Under the pieces are notes generated by a model. It did no database searches. It was not told the DNA's origin and worked only from the letters and a program-made list of their open reading frames with translations. Made by a program: the position numbers and the translations under genes. From positions 1 to 64,000 of the forward strand of contig JBKAHA010000004.1 in NCBI GenBank assembly GCA_046290675.1: a stretch of DNA of 64,000 bases. The letters run 5' to 3'. The stretch comes from Aureliella sp046290675. Its GTDB lineage: Bacteria; Planctomycetota; Planctomycetia; Pirellulales; Pirellulaceae. Of the stretch, positions 33,071 to 43,030 are shown in pieces (the stretch's first letter is position 1; each line of letters begins with the position of its first letter).

Positions 33071-34429
33071 TTGTCTGATAAGACTCCTAAGAAGCAATTG
33101 ATCAAGCCACGAACACTGAAGGGGTTCCGGGACTATTTGCCTGCGTCCATGATTCCCCGTGAGTCTCTAATGGATACCGCAAAACAGGTGTATCGGCGGT
33201 ATGGGTTTAGCCCGATTGATACTCCCGTGCTGGAATATTTGGAGATCCTGACCGGTAAAGGCAGCGAGGAGACGGACCGCCAACTCTATCACTTCGAGGA
33301 CCATGGAGGGCGAGCCGTCGGGATGCGGTTCGATTTGACCGTACCTCTTGCGAGATTTGCGGCGCAGCACATCAACGAACTCGGGACTCCTTTTAAGCGC
33401 TATCACATCGCACCGGTCTGGCGTGGGGAAAGCCCTCAAGCGGGACGCTACCGTGAGTTCATGCAATGTGATTTTGATACCATCGGCACTGAATCAGTCG
33501 TTGCGGATATCGAAACGGCGTTGGTCATTCATGACCTGCTCAAAGCGATTGGCATCGATGGATTCAAGCTACGGATCAACAACAGACAAGTCTTGACGGG
33601 GCTGTTGGAAAAGCTTGGGCTTTCCGATCGCAGCGTGCCGGTACTGCGATCACTCGACAAACTAGACAAAATTGGTGCCGATTCCGTTGCCGCTGAGATG
33701 CAGAGTGCAGCCGAAATTTCGGAGCAGCAAGCGCGCGAAGTATTGCAGTTGGCCGAAGTAAGTGGCGAGGCCGACGTGGTTCTTAGCCAGGTTACCGAAC
33801 TGGTTCGCGGAAACGAAATCGGAGAATCTGGTGTCGAACGGCTGAAGCAAACTGTCGACGCACTTTTGGCAACAGGAGTCGATGGGGAGCGATTTGTGGT
33901 CGATGTTTCCATCGCTCGAGGGCTCGATTACTACACCGGTATCATCTTCGAAACGATTCTTGACGACCTACCCGGGATCGGAAGCGTATGTTCAGGTGGA
34001 CGCTACGACAATTTGGCTGGGCTGTATACCAAGCAACACCTGCCAGGTGTCGGGGCATCACTTGGTCTCGATCGCTTGTTGACGGCCATGGAAACCTTGG
34101 GCGTGGTCGACGCCACCAGCACACCTGCCCCTGTTTTGGTAACCTTTTTTGACAAGGGCTGTCGAAATCAGTACCTCGCCCTGGCTGCCGAGTTACGCCG
34201 AGCTGGGATTGGTACGGAGGTTTATCCTGACCCCAAGAAACTAGGGCAACAGCTGAAGTACGCCGATTCGAAGGGATTTTCAGTCGCATTGATCGCAGGA
34301 AGCCGCGAATTCGAATCCGGCACGTGCCAGGTGAAGGACTTGGGCAAGAAAGAGAGTATTGAGATCGCTTGGACCGGAGACATCGGTCCACTAGCCGAAG
34401 CGATTCATAAGATTACGTCTCAAAGCTAG
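33071..34429 (+). CDS. hisS: histidyl-tRNA synthetase
   Basis: Class II aminoacyl-tRNA synthetase charging tRNA-His. The 452-residue protein has the family start LIKPRTLKGFRDYLP, LYHFEDHGGRAVGMRFDLT (motif-1 side), motif 2 RYHIAPVWRGESPQAGRYRE, histidine-specific RGLDYYTGIIFE, motif 3 GVGASLGLDRLL, and a carboxy anticodon-binding domain (PVLVTFFDKGCRNQYLALAA). The start must be TTG 33071: an in-frame stop at 33050-33052 lies upstream, and the next Met codons fall inside the conserved core. Ordinary length, all motifs intact. It converges with the RND exporter gene. Confidence 0.96.
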   Translation: MSDKTPKKQLIKPRTLKGFRDYLPASMIPRESLMDTAKQVYRRYGFSPIDTPVLEYLEILTGKGSEETDRQLYHFEDHGGRAVGMRFDLTVPLARFAAQHINELGTPFKRYHIAPVWRGESPQAGRYREFMQCDFDTIGTESVVADIETALVIHDLLKAIGIDGFKLRINNRQVLTGLLEKLGLSDRSVPVLRSLDKLDKIGADSVAAEMQSAAEISEQQAREVLQLAEVSGEADVVLSQVTELVRGNEIGESGVERLKQTVDALLATGVDGERFVVDVSIARGLDYYTGIIFETILDDLPGIGSVCSGGRYDNLAGLYTKQHLPGVGASLGLDRLLTAMETLGVVDATSTPAPVLVTFFDKGCRNQYLALAAELRRAGIGTEVYPDPKKLGQQLKYADSKGFSVALIAGSREFESGTCQVKDLGKKESIEIAWTGDIGPLAEAIHKITSQS

Positions 34430-34519
34430 GAGACAAGTTGTGAGTCTCTTTGAGTCTTCGGACGCCACGACGAAGCAGTCGAAAGTAGCCAGCCATTATC
34501 GCTGAGGTTCTGCGGCGAA

Positions 34520-37500
34520 CTAACTTTGGCGTCGGCGAGCTTTGGTTGGGCGTTCCCGCATCATTTGCGGGCGACGAATCTTGAGCTGAGGGATCTCAGC
34601 CTGTGGCTTGCGCTTTTCGCCTTCCTCTTCGTCCAGGGCAGCCAGTCTGTACTCGTCGTCTTCGGGCTCATCGGTCAGCTCGGCTGAACCGCCGTCATCG
34701 TCGCGGTCGTTATGCAACCCAAAGGAGGCGTCTGGAGCTTGGGCTGCGAGGCTATCTTCTGCTGGCTTCGGGAGCATCGTAAAGATTCGCCCGAGGGGAC
34801 TCGCGAGCAATGCTGGTAGGAAGATCAAGTCTCCCACTAGAGCGGCTCCTAATAAGGCAAGCATCAAGGTCCCGAATCGCTGTGTTGGCGTGAATGTACT
34901 CAGTGCAAACACGCTGAGACCAAGACCAGCAATGATGGTGGTCTGAGTCATGGCCGGAGCGACGTGCTTGTAAGCGACGAAAATGGCGTCACGACGATCG
35001 AGTCCACGTTTCAGGCCTTCACGGAACCATGTTAGGAAGTGGATCGTATCGTCGACGGCTACACCCATCGCGACGCTAGCTGTCATCATGGTTCCGATGT
35101 CAACCAAAATCATCTTCCCGAGGATGACCTCGGACCATCCGATAAAGCCAAAAATGATGACGACCGGGAAGACATTCGGAATCATCGAAACGGCACCAGA
35201 TCCAAAACCTCGCACGAAGTTCTTCGGGACAAAGAATTGAGAGAACTTGCGAGCTGGAGAAAGCAAGCAGGTCATCACGATGGCGATCAGAACAAACGCC
35301 CAAGCGACGCTTTCAATCAGGCTGATCAAAAGCGTTCGCTGCGCCTTGTAGACGACAGGCACGACCCCAGTGTAAACCACGTCCATCTCACCGGGTAATC
35401 GCCCCAGTTCAACTGGCTGGTTCTCGGGGAGCCTGTCTTCCATTGGTACGTACGATGCTTCCGCTACCATAGGGCGGGCATCGACAATGTTGGGCTGGAT
35501 CTTGCGAATCGCGTCCCAGTCATAATCTGGGTGGTCACCCATGACAATGATGCAAGAGGATCTTTCCAAATCTTGCGTAGTTAACTCTTTGTGGTCCGGG
35601 TGAAACCATTCAGGAGCCTGTGTGGTTGGGCTTATCATGACCCTACTTAGAGCGCGTGCAAACTCGACGTCAGTGTCGAACTCGGTAGCGCTCTCGTCCG
35701 GCTCCGGGCGTTTTTTGACTTGCCTCGGATGAAATCCCAGAACCAGTACACTGACGGCTTTCTTGGATGACACGTCGAAGGAGTCCTGGGCCACGATCTG
35801 CCTGCAGACTTCTTTTCTGCAACGATAGGCGGCTACGACAGGTTCCACTGCCGCTCGCAGGGAGGCGACAAAGGCGCCGTAGTCGACATCGTTCAAAGCA
35901 CCCAGCCGCAGGCTAATTCTCCACAGCTCGGTTCCAACTCCAGGGCCGTCCTCTTCGATCGCCATGTAGTCCGTGGCGATAATCTGGTCTTGTTTATCGT
36001 GATACATCCGGTTGTAGCCGGACCGTGGTCCGCTGAAGCCCGGGTAGGGATCCGGTATCTCCTTCATCAAGGTTACCGGAGACATTCCGCGTCCTACGAC
36101 ATTCTCGCCGGCGTATCCGAATCGCTGTTGGAGGACTTCTTGGATTCTGGCGACAGCCTCGGCTCGTTCGAGCAGGCTCAGTTGGGTTCGAAGCGAGCGC
36201 CGCTCTTCCTCCGTCGCATCTTCTGGGGCTTCGATGGGCTTTTGTAATTCCTGTGGAAATCGCACGACGACTTCCATTGGAACGAGACGCCCAAAGTTGT
36301 CTTCAAGCCAAGCGTAATCCTTAATGATCTGCGCTTTGGAGTCGAACAGCTTCAGTAACTGCACGCTCGTTTCGATTCGGAATAGGCCCATTCCCAAGGC
36401 GACGAATGCGACGATGCAAACGGCATTCACATACCAGTGTCTGCGAAGGATGAAGGCACCGATGGCTTCCCAAAACTTTAAGATGCCTTGGGCTGATTTC
36501 TGCCCTGCATCCTTGATGGCTTTCGCCTTCGGCGGAAAGATCGAGAGTGCACTTGGTAGATACACGTACAGCAACACCAGCGTTGCCATGACGCCCATTG
36601 CCGAGAAGATGCCAAATTTGCGGATCGGCAGAATGTTGCTAGAGCACAGTGACAAGAGACCGATGGCTGTCGTTAATGCGGCCAGGGAGCACGGCATGAC
36701 GGCATGGGAAATGGCTCGACCAGGTGCCGTTGCTTGGCCGTGTTCTACCGCCGCATCCCGGTAGTAATTGACGATGTGGATCGCCCCGGCCATGCCGAGA
36801 ACATAAACCAGGGAAGGCATCGTAAGCAGAATTGCATCGATAGACGCGTTACTCCACCAGACCATGCCCAGGCTGGCCATGGCGCTGACACCACCTACGA
36901 AGAAGACCATCATCATCAGGCGGGTCGAGCGCAGCAGAATCCAAGACAAAACCAGGCCTAGGACAAGTGAATAGCCAATCAACCGCACCAAAGTAATGGT
37001 GCCCTCTTCGTCGATGGCAACGTTGTCGACCGGAGGTCCGCCTAAGTGAATGACCGGACCTTGGATGGCAGGTGTGCTAGCGAGCAAATTAAATGGTGGC
37101 GGCGCCATGGAGGGGATCGCTGGAGCCGCGATGCCACATTCCTCTGCGATTTGGAACACTCGGCCTTGGGTTTGTCCAAGCATTCCGCGAGCAATGACTT
37201 TGCCGAGATTGCCTCGGGCTGCTTCTGTGAGAGTGAGCACAACGCAGGTTTGCCGGTTTGGCTCATCGACTGCGACAGCGTCAAAGAAGGTGTACCAGAC
37301 TTTCGATTGTTCTACTGGATCGACCTGCTTGAGAGCCTCCAGCTCCCCGCCGTAATCGGAATCTAGTTCGCTTTGCAGAACCAGCTGCCAAATCGATTGC
37401 CAGTCTTCAGGGAGCTCCGCCTTCTTCTCGTCACTCAGCAATGCTGCGACAGATTCCGCGGTCCAATCAAAGTCTGCGGGAACTGGCGGGCCAAACATGG

Positions 37501-38266
37501 CACCGGTCAATCGAGCGATCGCGTCTCGTTCGCCTGCACGGGGTTCCGTCGAATTGTGAAGGGCCCCGTTTTCCTTCGTTAGTTCGGCGACGAGGGCCGG
37601 ACCCGTTTCTACGCTCTTGAAGAGCGGAGCGGTTAGAAGTCGTGGGTTCTTCCAGAAAGGGTTCGGCGCGCCGTCTGTGCCTGGATCACCAAACCCCGCA
37701 TAGAATTGGCCGTCAAGTTCGAAGCTACCTGTGGCTCGCATCATGGCACGCCACGCGGCACTGACCATGTTTGCATTGCCCTCCCAACGGTAGAGTCGCC
37801 CGTTGGGAGTGATGTAGTAGTAGCGGCCATTCCCGTCGACTAACCACTTCTCGTTCTTCCCACCCCAATTGAAATTGAAGTCAGATGGTGCGAACAAAGA
37901 AAGCTCGGCACCTAGCTCGCGTGCTTGGTAGTAATCCGATTTAACATCAGCATCGATTCCAGGCTCACGTTCCGCCTCAAGTTTGCTGACAAACATGCGG
38001 AGGCGCTGATCATTCTCGGTGCAGCCGTCCCAGGTAGCAACAATGAACTGCTCGCTCACAAAGTTCTTGGCGAACCAAGCAAGCTCTTCGGTTTCGCGAA
38101 AATCGGAAGGAAGCCAGTCCTTCACGTTATTTTCTGTCTTCTGCAGGGCCATTCGGGCGCCACGGAAGGCAAAAGGAACGAAAAAGAACACGAGCATCAA
38201 TAGAACGAGTGCGTTAGGCACACCTAACGCAGATTTCTTCGAGTAGAAATCTTCTTTGACACTCAT
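34520..38266 (-). CDS. RND/MMPL-family exporter
   Basis: Large inner-membrane transporter of 1248 residues with the RND fold. A first helix at about 14-34 is followed by a large periplasmic loop, a helix bundle at about 430-640 (LIGYSLVLGLVLSWILL, MPSLVYVLGMAGAIHIVNYY, TTAIGLLSLCSSNILPIRKFG), a second periplasmic loop and a second bundle at about 975-1170. The latter has SVAMGVAVDDTIHFLTWFRE, the usual GVGVDYxIH-like RND motif, and GLGLSVFALSTFTPTQRFG. Relatives export lipids, hopanoids or drugs. The cytoplasmic tail is acidic and then strongly basic (MMRERPTKARRRQS). ATG 38266 is preferred over TTG 38275. Substrate unknown; no membrane-fusion partner adjoins it. Confidence 0.9.
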   Translation of the reverse strand: MSVKEDFYSKKSALGVPNALVLLMLVFFFVPFAFRGARMALQKTENNVKDWLPSDFRETEELAWFAKNFVSEQFIVATWDGCTENDQRLRMFVSKLEAEREPGIDADVKSDYYQARELGAELSLFAPSDFNFNWGGKNEKWLVDGNGRYYYITPNGRLYRWEGNANMVSAAWRAMMRATGSFELDGQFYAGFGDPGTDGAPNPFWKNPRLLTAPLFKSVETGPALVAELTKENGALHNSTEPRAGERDAIARLTGAMFGPPVPADFDWTAESVAALLSDEKKAELPEDWQSIWQLVLQSELDSDYGGELEALKQVDPVEQSKVWYTFFDAVAVDEPNRQTCVVLTLTEAARGNLGKVIARGMLGQTQGRVFQIAEECGIAAPAIPSMAPPPFNLLASTPAIQGPVIHLGGPPVDNVAIDEEGTITLVRLIGYSLVLGLVLSWILLRSTRLMMMVFFVGGVSAMASLGMVWWSNASIDAILLTMPSLVYVLGMAGAIHIVNYYRDAAVEHGQATAPGRAISHAVMPCSLAALTTAIGLLSLCSSNILPIRKFGIFSAMGVMATLVLLYVYLPSALSIFPPKAKAIKDAGQKSAQGILKFWEAIGAFILRRHWYVNAVCIVAFVALGMGLFRIETSVQLLKLFDSKAQIIKDYAWLEDNFGRLVPMEVVVRFPQELQKPIEAPEDATEEERRSLRTQLSLLERAEAVARIQEVLQQRFGYAGENVVGRGMSPVTLMKEIPDPYPGFSGPRSGYNRMYHDKQDQIIATDYMAIEEDGPGVGTELWRISLRLGALNDVDYGAFVASLRAAVEPVVAAYRCRKEVCRQIVAQDSFDVSSKKAVSVLVLGFHPRQVKKRPEPDESATEFDTDVEFARALSRVMISPTTQAPEWFHPDHKELTTQDLERSSCIIVMGDHPDYDWDAIRKIQPNIVDARPMVAEASYVPMEDRLPENQPVELGRLPGEMDVVYTGVVPVVYKAQRTLLISLIESVAWAFVLIAIVMTCLLSPARKFSQFFVPKNFVRGFGSGAVSMIPNVFPVVIIFGFIGWSEVILGKMILVDIGTMMTASVAMGVAVDDTIHFLTWFREGLKRGLDRRDAIFVAYKHVAPAMTQTTIIAGLGLSVFALSTFTPTQRFGTLMLALLGAALVGDLIFLPALLASPLGRIFTMLPKPAEDSLAAQAPDASFGLHNDRDDDGGSAELTDEPEDDEYRLAALDEEEGEKRKPQAEIPQLKIRRPQMMRERPTKARRRQS

Positions 38267-38659
38267 GAGCAGCAATCTGGACCGAGTTAAGTCTTTCGAG
38301 GCAAATCGATTCCGGGAAGAGGCCGTTCTGACCTGAAGGTTACGATGCCGGAACGCCCTAGGCTATCTATGAAAAGCTAGCAGGGCTAGTTCATCGACAG
38401 ACGGTACCCCGCCTAATCATTCGACTACTTCCTGCAATGACGATCAGTAAAGATTTGCGGATCTCTGTCAATCGAAGTGAAAATCCGATCGAAGTAAAAA
38501 TCGAACACAGCTCGCGTGTGCGTACTTCCCCGCGCCAACCTTGTCGGCGTCATTTCCATCCGCCGTTTTCAAAGGATCGCGCGAACCGAATTGGGGGAAT
38601 CGGGCGAACCGAATAGGGAATCCGAGGGGAATCCTGAATGCCAATGCGAGCAAATAGCG
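38267..38659. repeat. intergenic region with two short tandem duplications
   Basis: About 390 bp between rho (upstream) and the RND gene (both minus). Two imperfect tandem repeats are present. TCGAAGTGAAAATCCGA is followed by TCGAAGTAAAAATCGA (38472-38504, 17-bp period). GCGAACCGAATTGGGGGAAT is followed 23 bp later by GCGAACCGAATAGGGAATCC (38581 and 38604). No gene is supported here, and no intrinsic terminator for rho was found. Confidence 0.75.
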
Positions 38660-39997
38660 CTAATCAAGTACTTTGGCTGCCGCGATGAGTTTGATGAACT
38701 CTTCGTTTGATTTGAATCTTGTGAGCTGTTTCGTCAGTTGTTCCATCGCTTCGACTGGGTGCATCTGATTCAGCGTTCGCCTCATCATCGTTACCGCATG
38801 AAGTGTTTCTTCATTCAGAAGCAGTTCTTCACGTCTGGTTCCCGATTGAGCAATATCAATGGCAGGCCAAACTCGTCGATCCGCCAGACGCCGATCTAGC
38901 ACCAGTTCCATGTTTCCGGTGCCCTTAAACTCCTGAAAGATCAGGTCGTCCATTCGGCTACCGGTATCAACCAAAGCCGTACCGACGATGGTTAGCGAAC
39001 CGCCTTCAGCAAAAGCACGGGCCGTCGCAAACAGCTTCTTCGGCACGTCCATAGCCTTGATGTTCACGCCACCACTCATGGTTGGACCGGAATTTCCAAC
39101 CCACTTATTGAAGGCGCGGGCAAGACGAGTAATTGAGTCCATCAGCAGGAACACGTCCTTGCCCATTTCGGCAAGACGCTTGCAGCGATCGATAACAAGC
39201 TGGCTCAAGCGAACGTGACTGTCGACGTCCATATCAAGACTACTGGCGATCACTTCACCGTTCTGAACGTTGCGCCGCATGTCGGTGACTTCTTCTGGCC
39301 GTTCATCAATTAGCAAAACGATCAGATGTACATCCGGATGATTCTCCGCGATTCCCTGACTAATGTGCTGCAGCATGATCGTCTTACCGCTGCGTGGCGG
39401 AGCAACAATCAACGCACGTTGGCCTTTGCCGAGAGGTGCAAGAAGGTCGATGACGCGGTTGGTGACAGGCTGGGCGCCCAATTCAAGATTCAACCACTTG
39501 TCCGGGTTGACTGGAGTCAGAGCTTTATCATCGTCAAAGTTCCGGACATTGCAGTACTCTTCAGGCTTCATGCCGTCCACGTCGAGGATCTCGCGAACGC
39601 GCGGACCTTGTTGTCGTCGAGCTTGTTGCATCATCGCTTTGATGCAGACGCCCTGTCGCAGCGAGAACTTCTCGATCATCGTACCAGGGACGAATGGATC
39701 AGATCGTTCACGCGAGTAGTTGCTATCCGAGCTGCGGAGGAAACCGTATCCATTGGGGTGCATCTCGAGGATGCCGGTAAATTCCAACAATGGAATCTCA
39801 CCGTTTTCGTCCACCTGTGGCTCTGGGTACGGTTCGTTGTTGTGCGATTTAGGTCCTGAGTTGCGTCGCCGACGGCCGCGGCGTCCACCGCCACCTCCGC
39901 CACCTCCGCCGCCACCAGAGCGACCTTGCGAATTGGAGTAATTTCCACCAGAACCACCACTAGAAGAACGTGGTCGATACCGCTTTTTCTTTGGCAT
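38660..39997 (-). CDS. rho: transcription termination factor Rho
   Basis: Hexameric RNA-dependent ATPase that ends transcription. The 445-residue protein has the RNA-binding cold-shock-like domain (LEFTGILEMHPNGYGFLRSS), Walker A APPRSGKTIMLQHIS, Walker B VLLIDERPEEVTDMRRNV, and the conserved LARAFNKWVGNSGPTMSGGV and GTALVDTGSRMDDLIFQEFK blocks, ending ELVLDRRLADRRVWPAIDI. The usual amino-terminal Rho_N helical domain is not visible. Instead about 60 residues are Ser/Gly/Arg-rich (GRSGGGGGGGG, GRRGRRRRN), probably a disordered RNA-binding arm. ATG 39997 is chosen; the frame opens at 40042. A terminator-like hairpin lies in its leader. Confidence 0.96.
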   Translation of the reverse strand: MPKKKRYRPRSSSGGSGGNYSNSQGRSGGGGGGGGGGGRRGRRRRNSGPKSHNNEPYPEPQVDENGEIPLLEFTGILEMHPNGYGFLRSSDSNYSRERSDPFVPGTMIEKFSLRQGVCIKAMMQQARRQQGPRVREILDVDGMKPEEYCNVRNFDDDKALTPVNPDKWLNLELGAQPVTNRVIDLLAPLGKGQRALIVAPPRSGKTIMLQHISQGIAENHPDVHLIVLLIDERPEEVTDMRRNVQNGEVIASSLDMDVDSHVRLSQLVIDRCKRLAEMGKDVFLLMDSITRLARAFNKWVGNSGPTMSGGVNIKAMDVPKKLFATARAFAEGGSLTIVGTALVDTGSRMDDLIFQEFKGTGNMELVLDRRLADRRVWPAIDIAQSGTRREELLLNEETLHAVTMMRRTLNQMHPVEAMEQLTKQLTRFKSNEEFIKLIAAAKVLD

Positions 39998-40852
39998 GCA
40001 GTAAGATCCAAAAACTAGATGTGCCGAATGAGCTCGTCGCATGTTGGGACGGCAGCCGGCAGCGGGTCAAAAGAAAAACTGATTGGCACGTGATTCCTAA
40101 GCCAATCAAGAACTGGTTACGTTCTAAACGAACGCAGATTCTCCGAATTGAAACTTGCGGGCACAGCGCAAATCGCTGTGAATTCTAGTTCGCTTCCCAC
40201 AGGTCAGTGGACCCGCGTTGTCATTGCCCTCTTGGCTACTTGGAAGAGAACCAAATTGGTGTGGGAGATGTCAGCCAGACTGTGGCAACGCAGCTTCTGC
40301 TAGCGAGCCAAATCCAACGACTCTCGATTCTGATCTACAGCACGATTGGCTTCGTCGCACGTTTCATTGATACCAATCACCGATCGATATCAAAGGTGTG
40401 TAAATCCCTGGGCAGCGACAATAGCAAGCGGGTGGCATAGACCCATGTACGTTAGGAAACTTCGCCAGGCCGTCTAAACACTGGCATCGAAGACGAGGCA
40501 GCTTGCCTCAATGCTTTGCTTTGAAAGCGGGCTCCTCCAGGAGTAGCAGAACTCACCAACCGGTGATTCAAAGATCTGACAACTGCGTATCCAGAAGTAG
40601 CTGTGTCAAGATTTCACAGCCGGAGCAGCCTCTTCGCGACGAAATGGGCGTCGAAGATTCCTCACTTGTTCGCCACAGAATATTATCGGCAGCAGCAGGA
40701 GTGTCAAGTGAAAGGTTCATTGATAGCAACTAAAACTTGATTTTTTCAGAAAAACCAGAAATCACTCTTCAAGCGGCAAACATTGCCTATCCGAAGCAAT
40801 TAGCAGGGAATGCGCACGGATACTGCGCTCGTAGGACGACTGATTGCAACCA
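39998..40852. other. long intergenic region upstream of rho and the thioredoxin-like gene
   Basis: About 850 bp between divergent genes. Apart from the leader hairpin at 40069-40108 I see no gene: frames at 40207-40440 and 40503-40733 have no recognisable similarity. It should contain promoters for both neighbours. Confidence 0.5.
40069..40108 (-). promoter_or_regulatory. terminator-like hairpin in the rho leader (candidate attenuator)
   Basis: On the minus strand: TGATTGGC, 13-nt loop, GCCAATCA, then GTTTTTCTTTTG. The 8-bp perfect stem followed by a U-rich tract is the form of an intrinsic terminator. It ends about 70 bases before the rho ATG, and no minus-strand gene lies upstream until dciA, about 2.9 kb away with an opposing gene between. 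It is therefore more likely a leader element of rho than a terminator for another gene. Whether transcription starts above it is unknown. Confidence 0.55.
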
Positions 40853-42964
40853 ATGGATGCCAAAATGATGCCAATAAAAGTACTCGCAATGGCTCGTGAG
40901 TCGCTGGCGTTCCTAGTGGTCGTGGCTTGCACGGCAACCAGTTCCGCTGCTGAGGAAGGGATTCACTGGGCTCCGAGCCTCGACATTGCGAAGCAAGCAT
41001 CCGCGCAGTACCGGGTGCCTGTCATGATCCACTTCTATGGTGACAATTGTTTGCCGTGCAGAACGTTGGATCAGCGCGTCATGAATCAGAAGCAGGCTAT
41101 CGAAACGCTCAACAAGTATTTCATTTGCGTCCAAATCAACGCGACAGCAAGCCAAGAGAATATGGAAGTCGCTGCCAGCTACAACGTTCACAGTTGGCCG
41201 ACCGACGTCTTTCTTAGCCCAGATGGAGCTACGCTATTCCAAGGCGTCTGCCCTCAGGAGCTCAAAAACTACATCGGTGTGCTTCAGAATGTTGCCATCA
41301 TGAACCGTGATCGCAATCTCATGGTTGCCGCCAACAATGCAAGCCAACAGAAGACGCAATCCAACCTTCAGCAAAATTATGCCGGAACGCAAACGCCACC
41401 GGCGTTTTCACCAAACTCCAATCCGCAGGCGTCCGGCGCGAACTTGCCGGCAATGGCTGGTTCTCCTGCAGCGTCTGCGTCGCAGCCTGTAGGAGCAGGT
41501 CTCGTGGGCGCTGCTGGGGCACAGGGAGTTGCCGCGAACTCATACGTTCCAGGCCAGGTTGGACCGGCAGTCCAAACAGCAATGGCAGCTCCACAGAACG
41601 CTGCATCCACCCCCAACCCGAATTCGCAAGGTCCGCGACGCAGCTTGCTTCCACCTCCTGACCAGATGGGAGCTTACACTTCTGACGAACAGCCAATGGC
41701 TGGACGTGCGAAGAACAACTATGCCGCCGCACCGGCCGCTTCAGTGCAAAGCGGCCCACTGACTATGAATCAGCAACCGACGCCGATAACGACTGGAATG
41801 CAGCAGCCAATAGTGCACAGTACGATGGCGATGCGAACTTCGGAAATCCAGCAGGGGTTGCAGCAACAAACGAATGCACTGCCACCTCGCAACACTGTTG
41901 GGCAAGTGGTGACCCCTGCGTCCAACCAAGCCGGAACGCCGATGATTCCACCGGACGTTGTATCCAGTATGCCGACGATGACATCGAATCGAGCAAGCAT
42001 GCCAGCCGTGACGCCAACGATCCGTCCGGCGTCGACACCAGTTCGCAATACGAACGGTACGGTCACGGTTGAGAATCCTTTCTACCGGGAAACCGATGCT
42101 TATGGCTCTCCGAAGCAAGGTGCCGTCGCCCAGGATACAACTTGGGAGAAGACGCCGCCGGCAGCCGAAGTGGCTCCAGCTCCGGTTGCCACGAGCCGAC
42201 CACAAGCTGATGCGATGCAAGCTGCCCCGGCGGATGTTCTGCCGATGACACGAGAGACCCTGGCGTCGACACCGTCGACTCCGGCGGTGGCTCCTCGAAC
42301 GATCGAGTTCGACCTACCGCCTACCCCATCCGAGACGCAGCCATTAACTCTAGAGCTAAGTCCTGGTGGCCAGATCGCTGAGGAGGTTACTGAGCAAGTT
42401 CCAAGTGAGCCGGAAGTCACCTTCCACGCACGTTCCACGACGGCATCAGTGGATCAAGGTCCAGCTTCGACTCCGAAGTTAGAGGCCAAGCTGGCAAGCA
42501 CGGACAATGTCGTTCCGAATCCAGAAGTCGTTTTGCCATCGGCTCCGATGGGGCCCGGGCTGATTGAGGAGGTCACGCCTGCACTGGAAGGTTATTGCCC
42601 GATTGCTTTGGTAACCAACAATCCTCCTCAGTGGAAGGATGGTAAAGAGGAGTTTGCGGTTCGCCATCGAGGTCGCGTCTATTGGATGAGCAGCGCTGAA
42701 GCTAAAAAGGCCTTCTTGGCAGGAGCGGACAAGGCGACACCACTCGCATCCGGGTACGATCCGCTCATTCTTCTCGAAGAAGGACGCTTGGTGGAAGGCG
42801 ATATCCGGTTCGGGCTTTTCGAAGAGGTCAGCGGTACCTACATGCTTTTTGCCTCTGCGGAAGCAAAGCAGCGTTTTTGGGATGACTTTGATCGTTACTC
42901 CCGAGCCTTGGACACACTCATCAAGCGAGCTCGTCACCAGGAGCAAGCAAAGGCAGCACAATAG
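40853..42964 (+). CDS. secreted thioredoxin-like protein with low-complexity linker and two YHS-like repeats
   Basis: About 703 residues. After a signal peptide (ESLAFLVVVACTATSSAA) comes a thioredoxin-fold domain: VPVMIHFYGDNCLPCRTLDQ with a CxxC redox pair (Cys-Leu-Pro-Cys), then NVHSWPTDVFLSPDG with the cis-Pro region. Residues 150 to about 570 are Pro/Ala/Gln/Thr-rich and look disordered. The last 120 residues contain two units that resemble each other and YHS domains: GYCPIALV...RHRGRVYWMSSAEAKKAF, then GYDPLILL...GTYMLFASAEAKQRFW. YHS domains are often metal-binding. Role inferred: an envelope disulfide or metal-handling protein. Start is uncertain among TTG 40844, ATG 40853, 40865 and 40868. 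Confidence 0.8.
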   Translation: MDAKMMPIKVLAMARESLAFLVVVACTATSSAAEEGIHWAPSLDIAKQASAQYRVPVMIHFYGDNCLPCRTLDQRVMNQKQAIETLNKYFICVQINATASQENMEVAASYNVHSWPTDVFLSPDGATLFQGVCPQELKNYIGVLQNVAIMNRDRNLMVAANNASQQKTQSNLQQNYAGTQTPPAFSPNSNPQASGANLPAMAGSPAASASQPVGAGLVGAAGAQGVAANSYVPGQVGPAVQTAMAAPQNAASTPNPNSQGPRRSLLPPPDQMGAYTSDEQPMAGRAKNNYAAAPAASVQSGPLTMNQQPTPITTGMQQPIVHSTMAMRTSEIQQGLQQQTNALPPRNTVGQVVTPASNQAGTPMIPPDVVSSMPTMTSNRASMPAVTPTIRPASTPVRNTNGTVTVENPFYRETDAYGSPKQGAVAQDTTWEKTPPAAEVAPAPVATSRPQADAMQAAPADVLPMTRETLASTPSTPAVAPRTIEFDLPPTPSETQPLTLELSPGGQIAEEVTEQVPSEPEVTFHARSTTASVDQGPASTPKLEAKLASTDNVVPNPEVVLPSAPMGPGLIEEVTPALEGYCPIALVTNNPPQWKDGKEEFAVRHRGRVYWMSSAEAKKAFLAGADKATPLASGYDPLILLEEGRLVEGDIRFGLFEEVSGTYMLFASAEAKQRFWDDFDRYSRALDTLIKRARHQEQAKAAQ

Positions 42965-43030
42965 GGCTGATCCCGTTCGTAAGCCTTTTTGACGCTCCGC
43001 TTCTGTGCTGTAGCGTAACGGCGCTGCTTT

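Noticed and set aside
34430..34460. Small GAGAC/GTCTC hairpin after hisS
   Set aside because: Only five pairs with a nine-base loop and a three-base T run.
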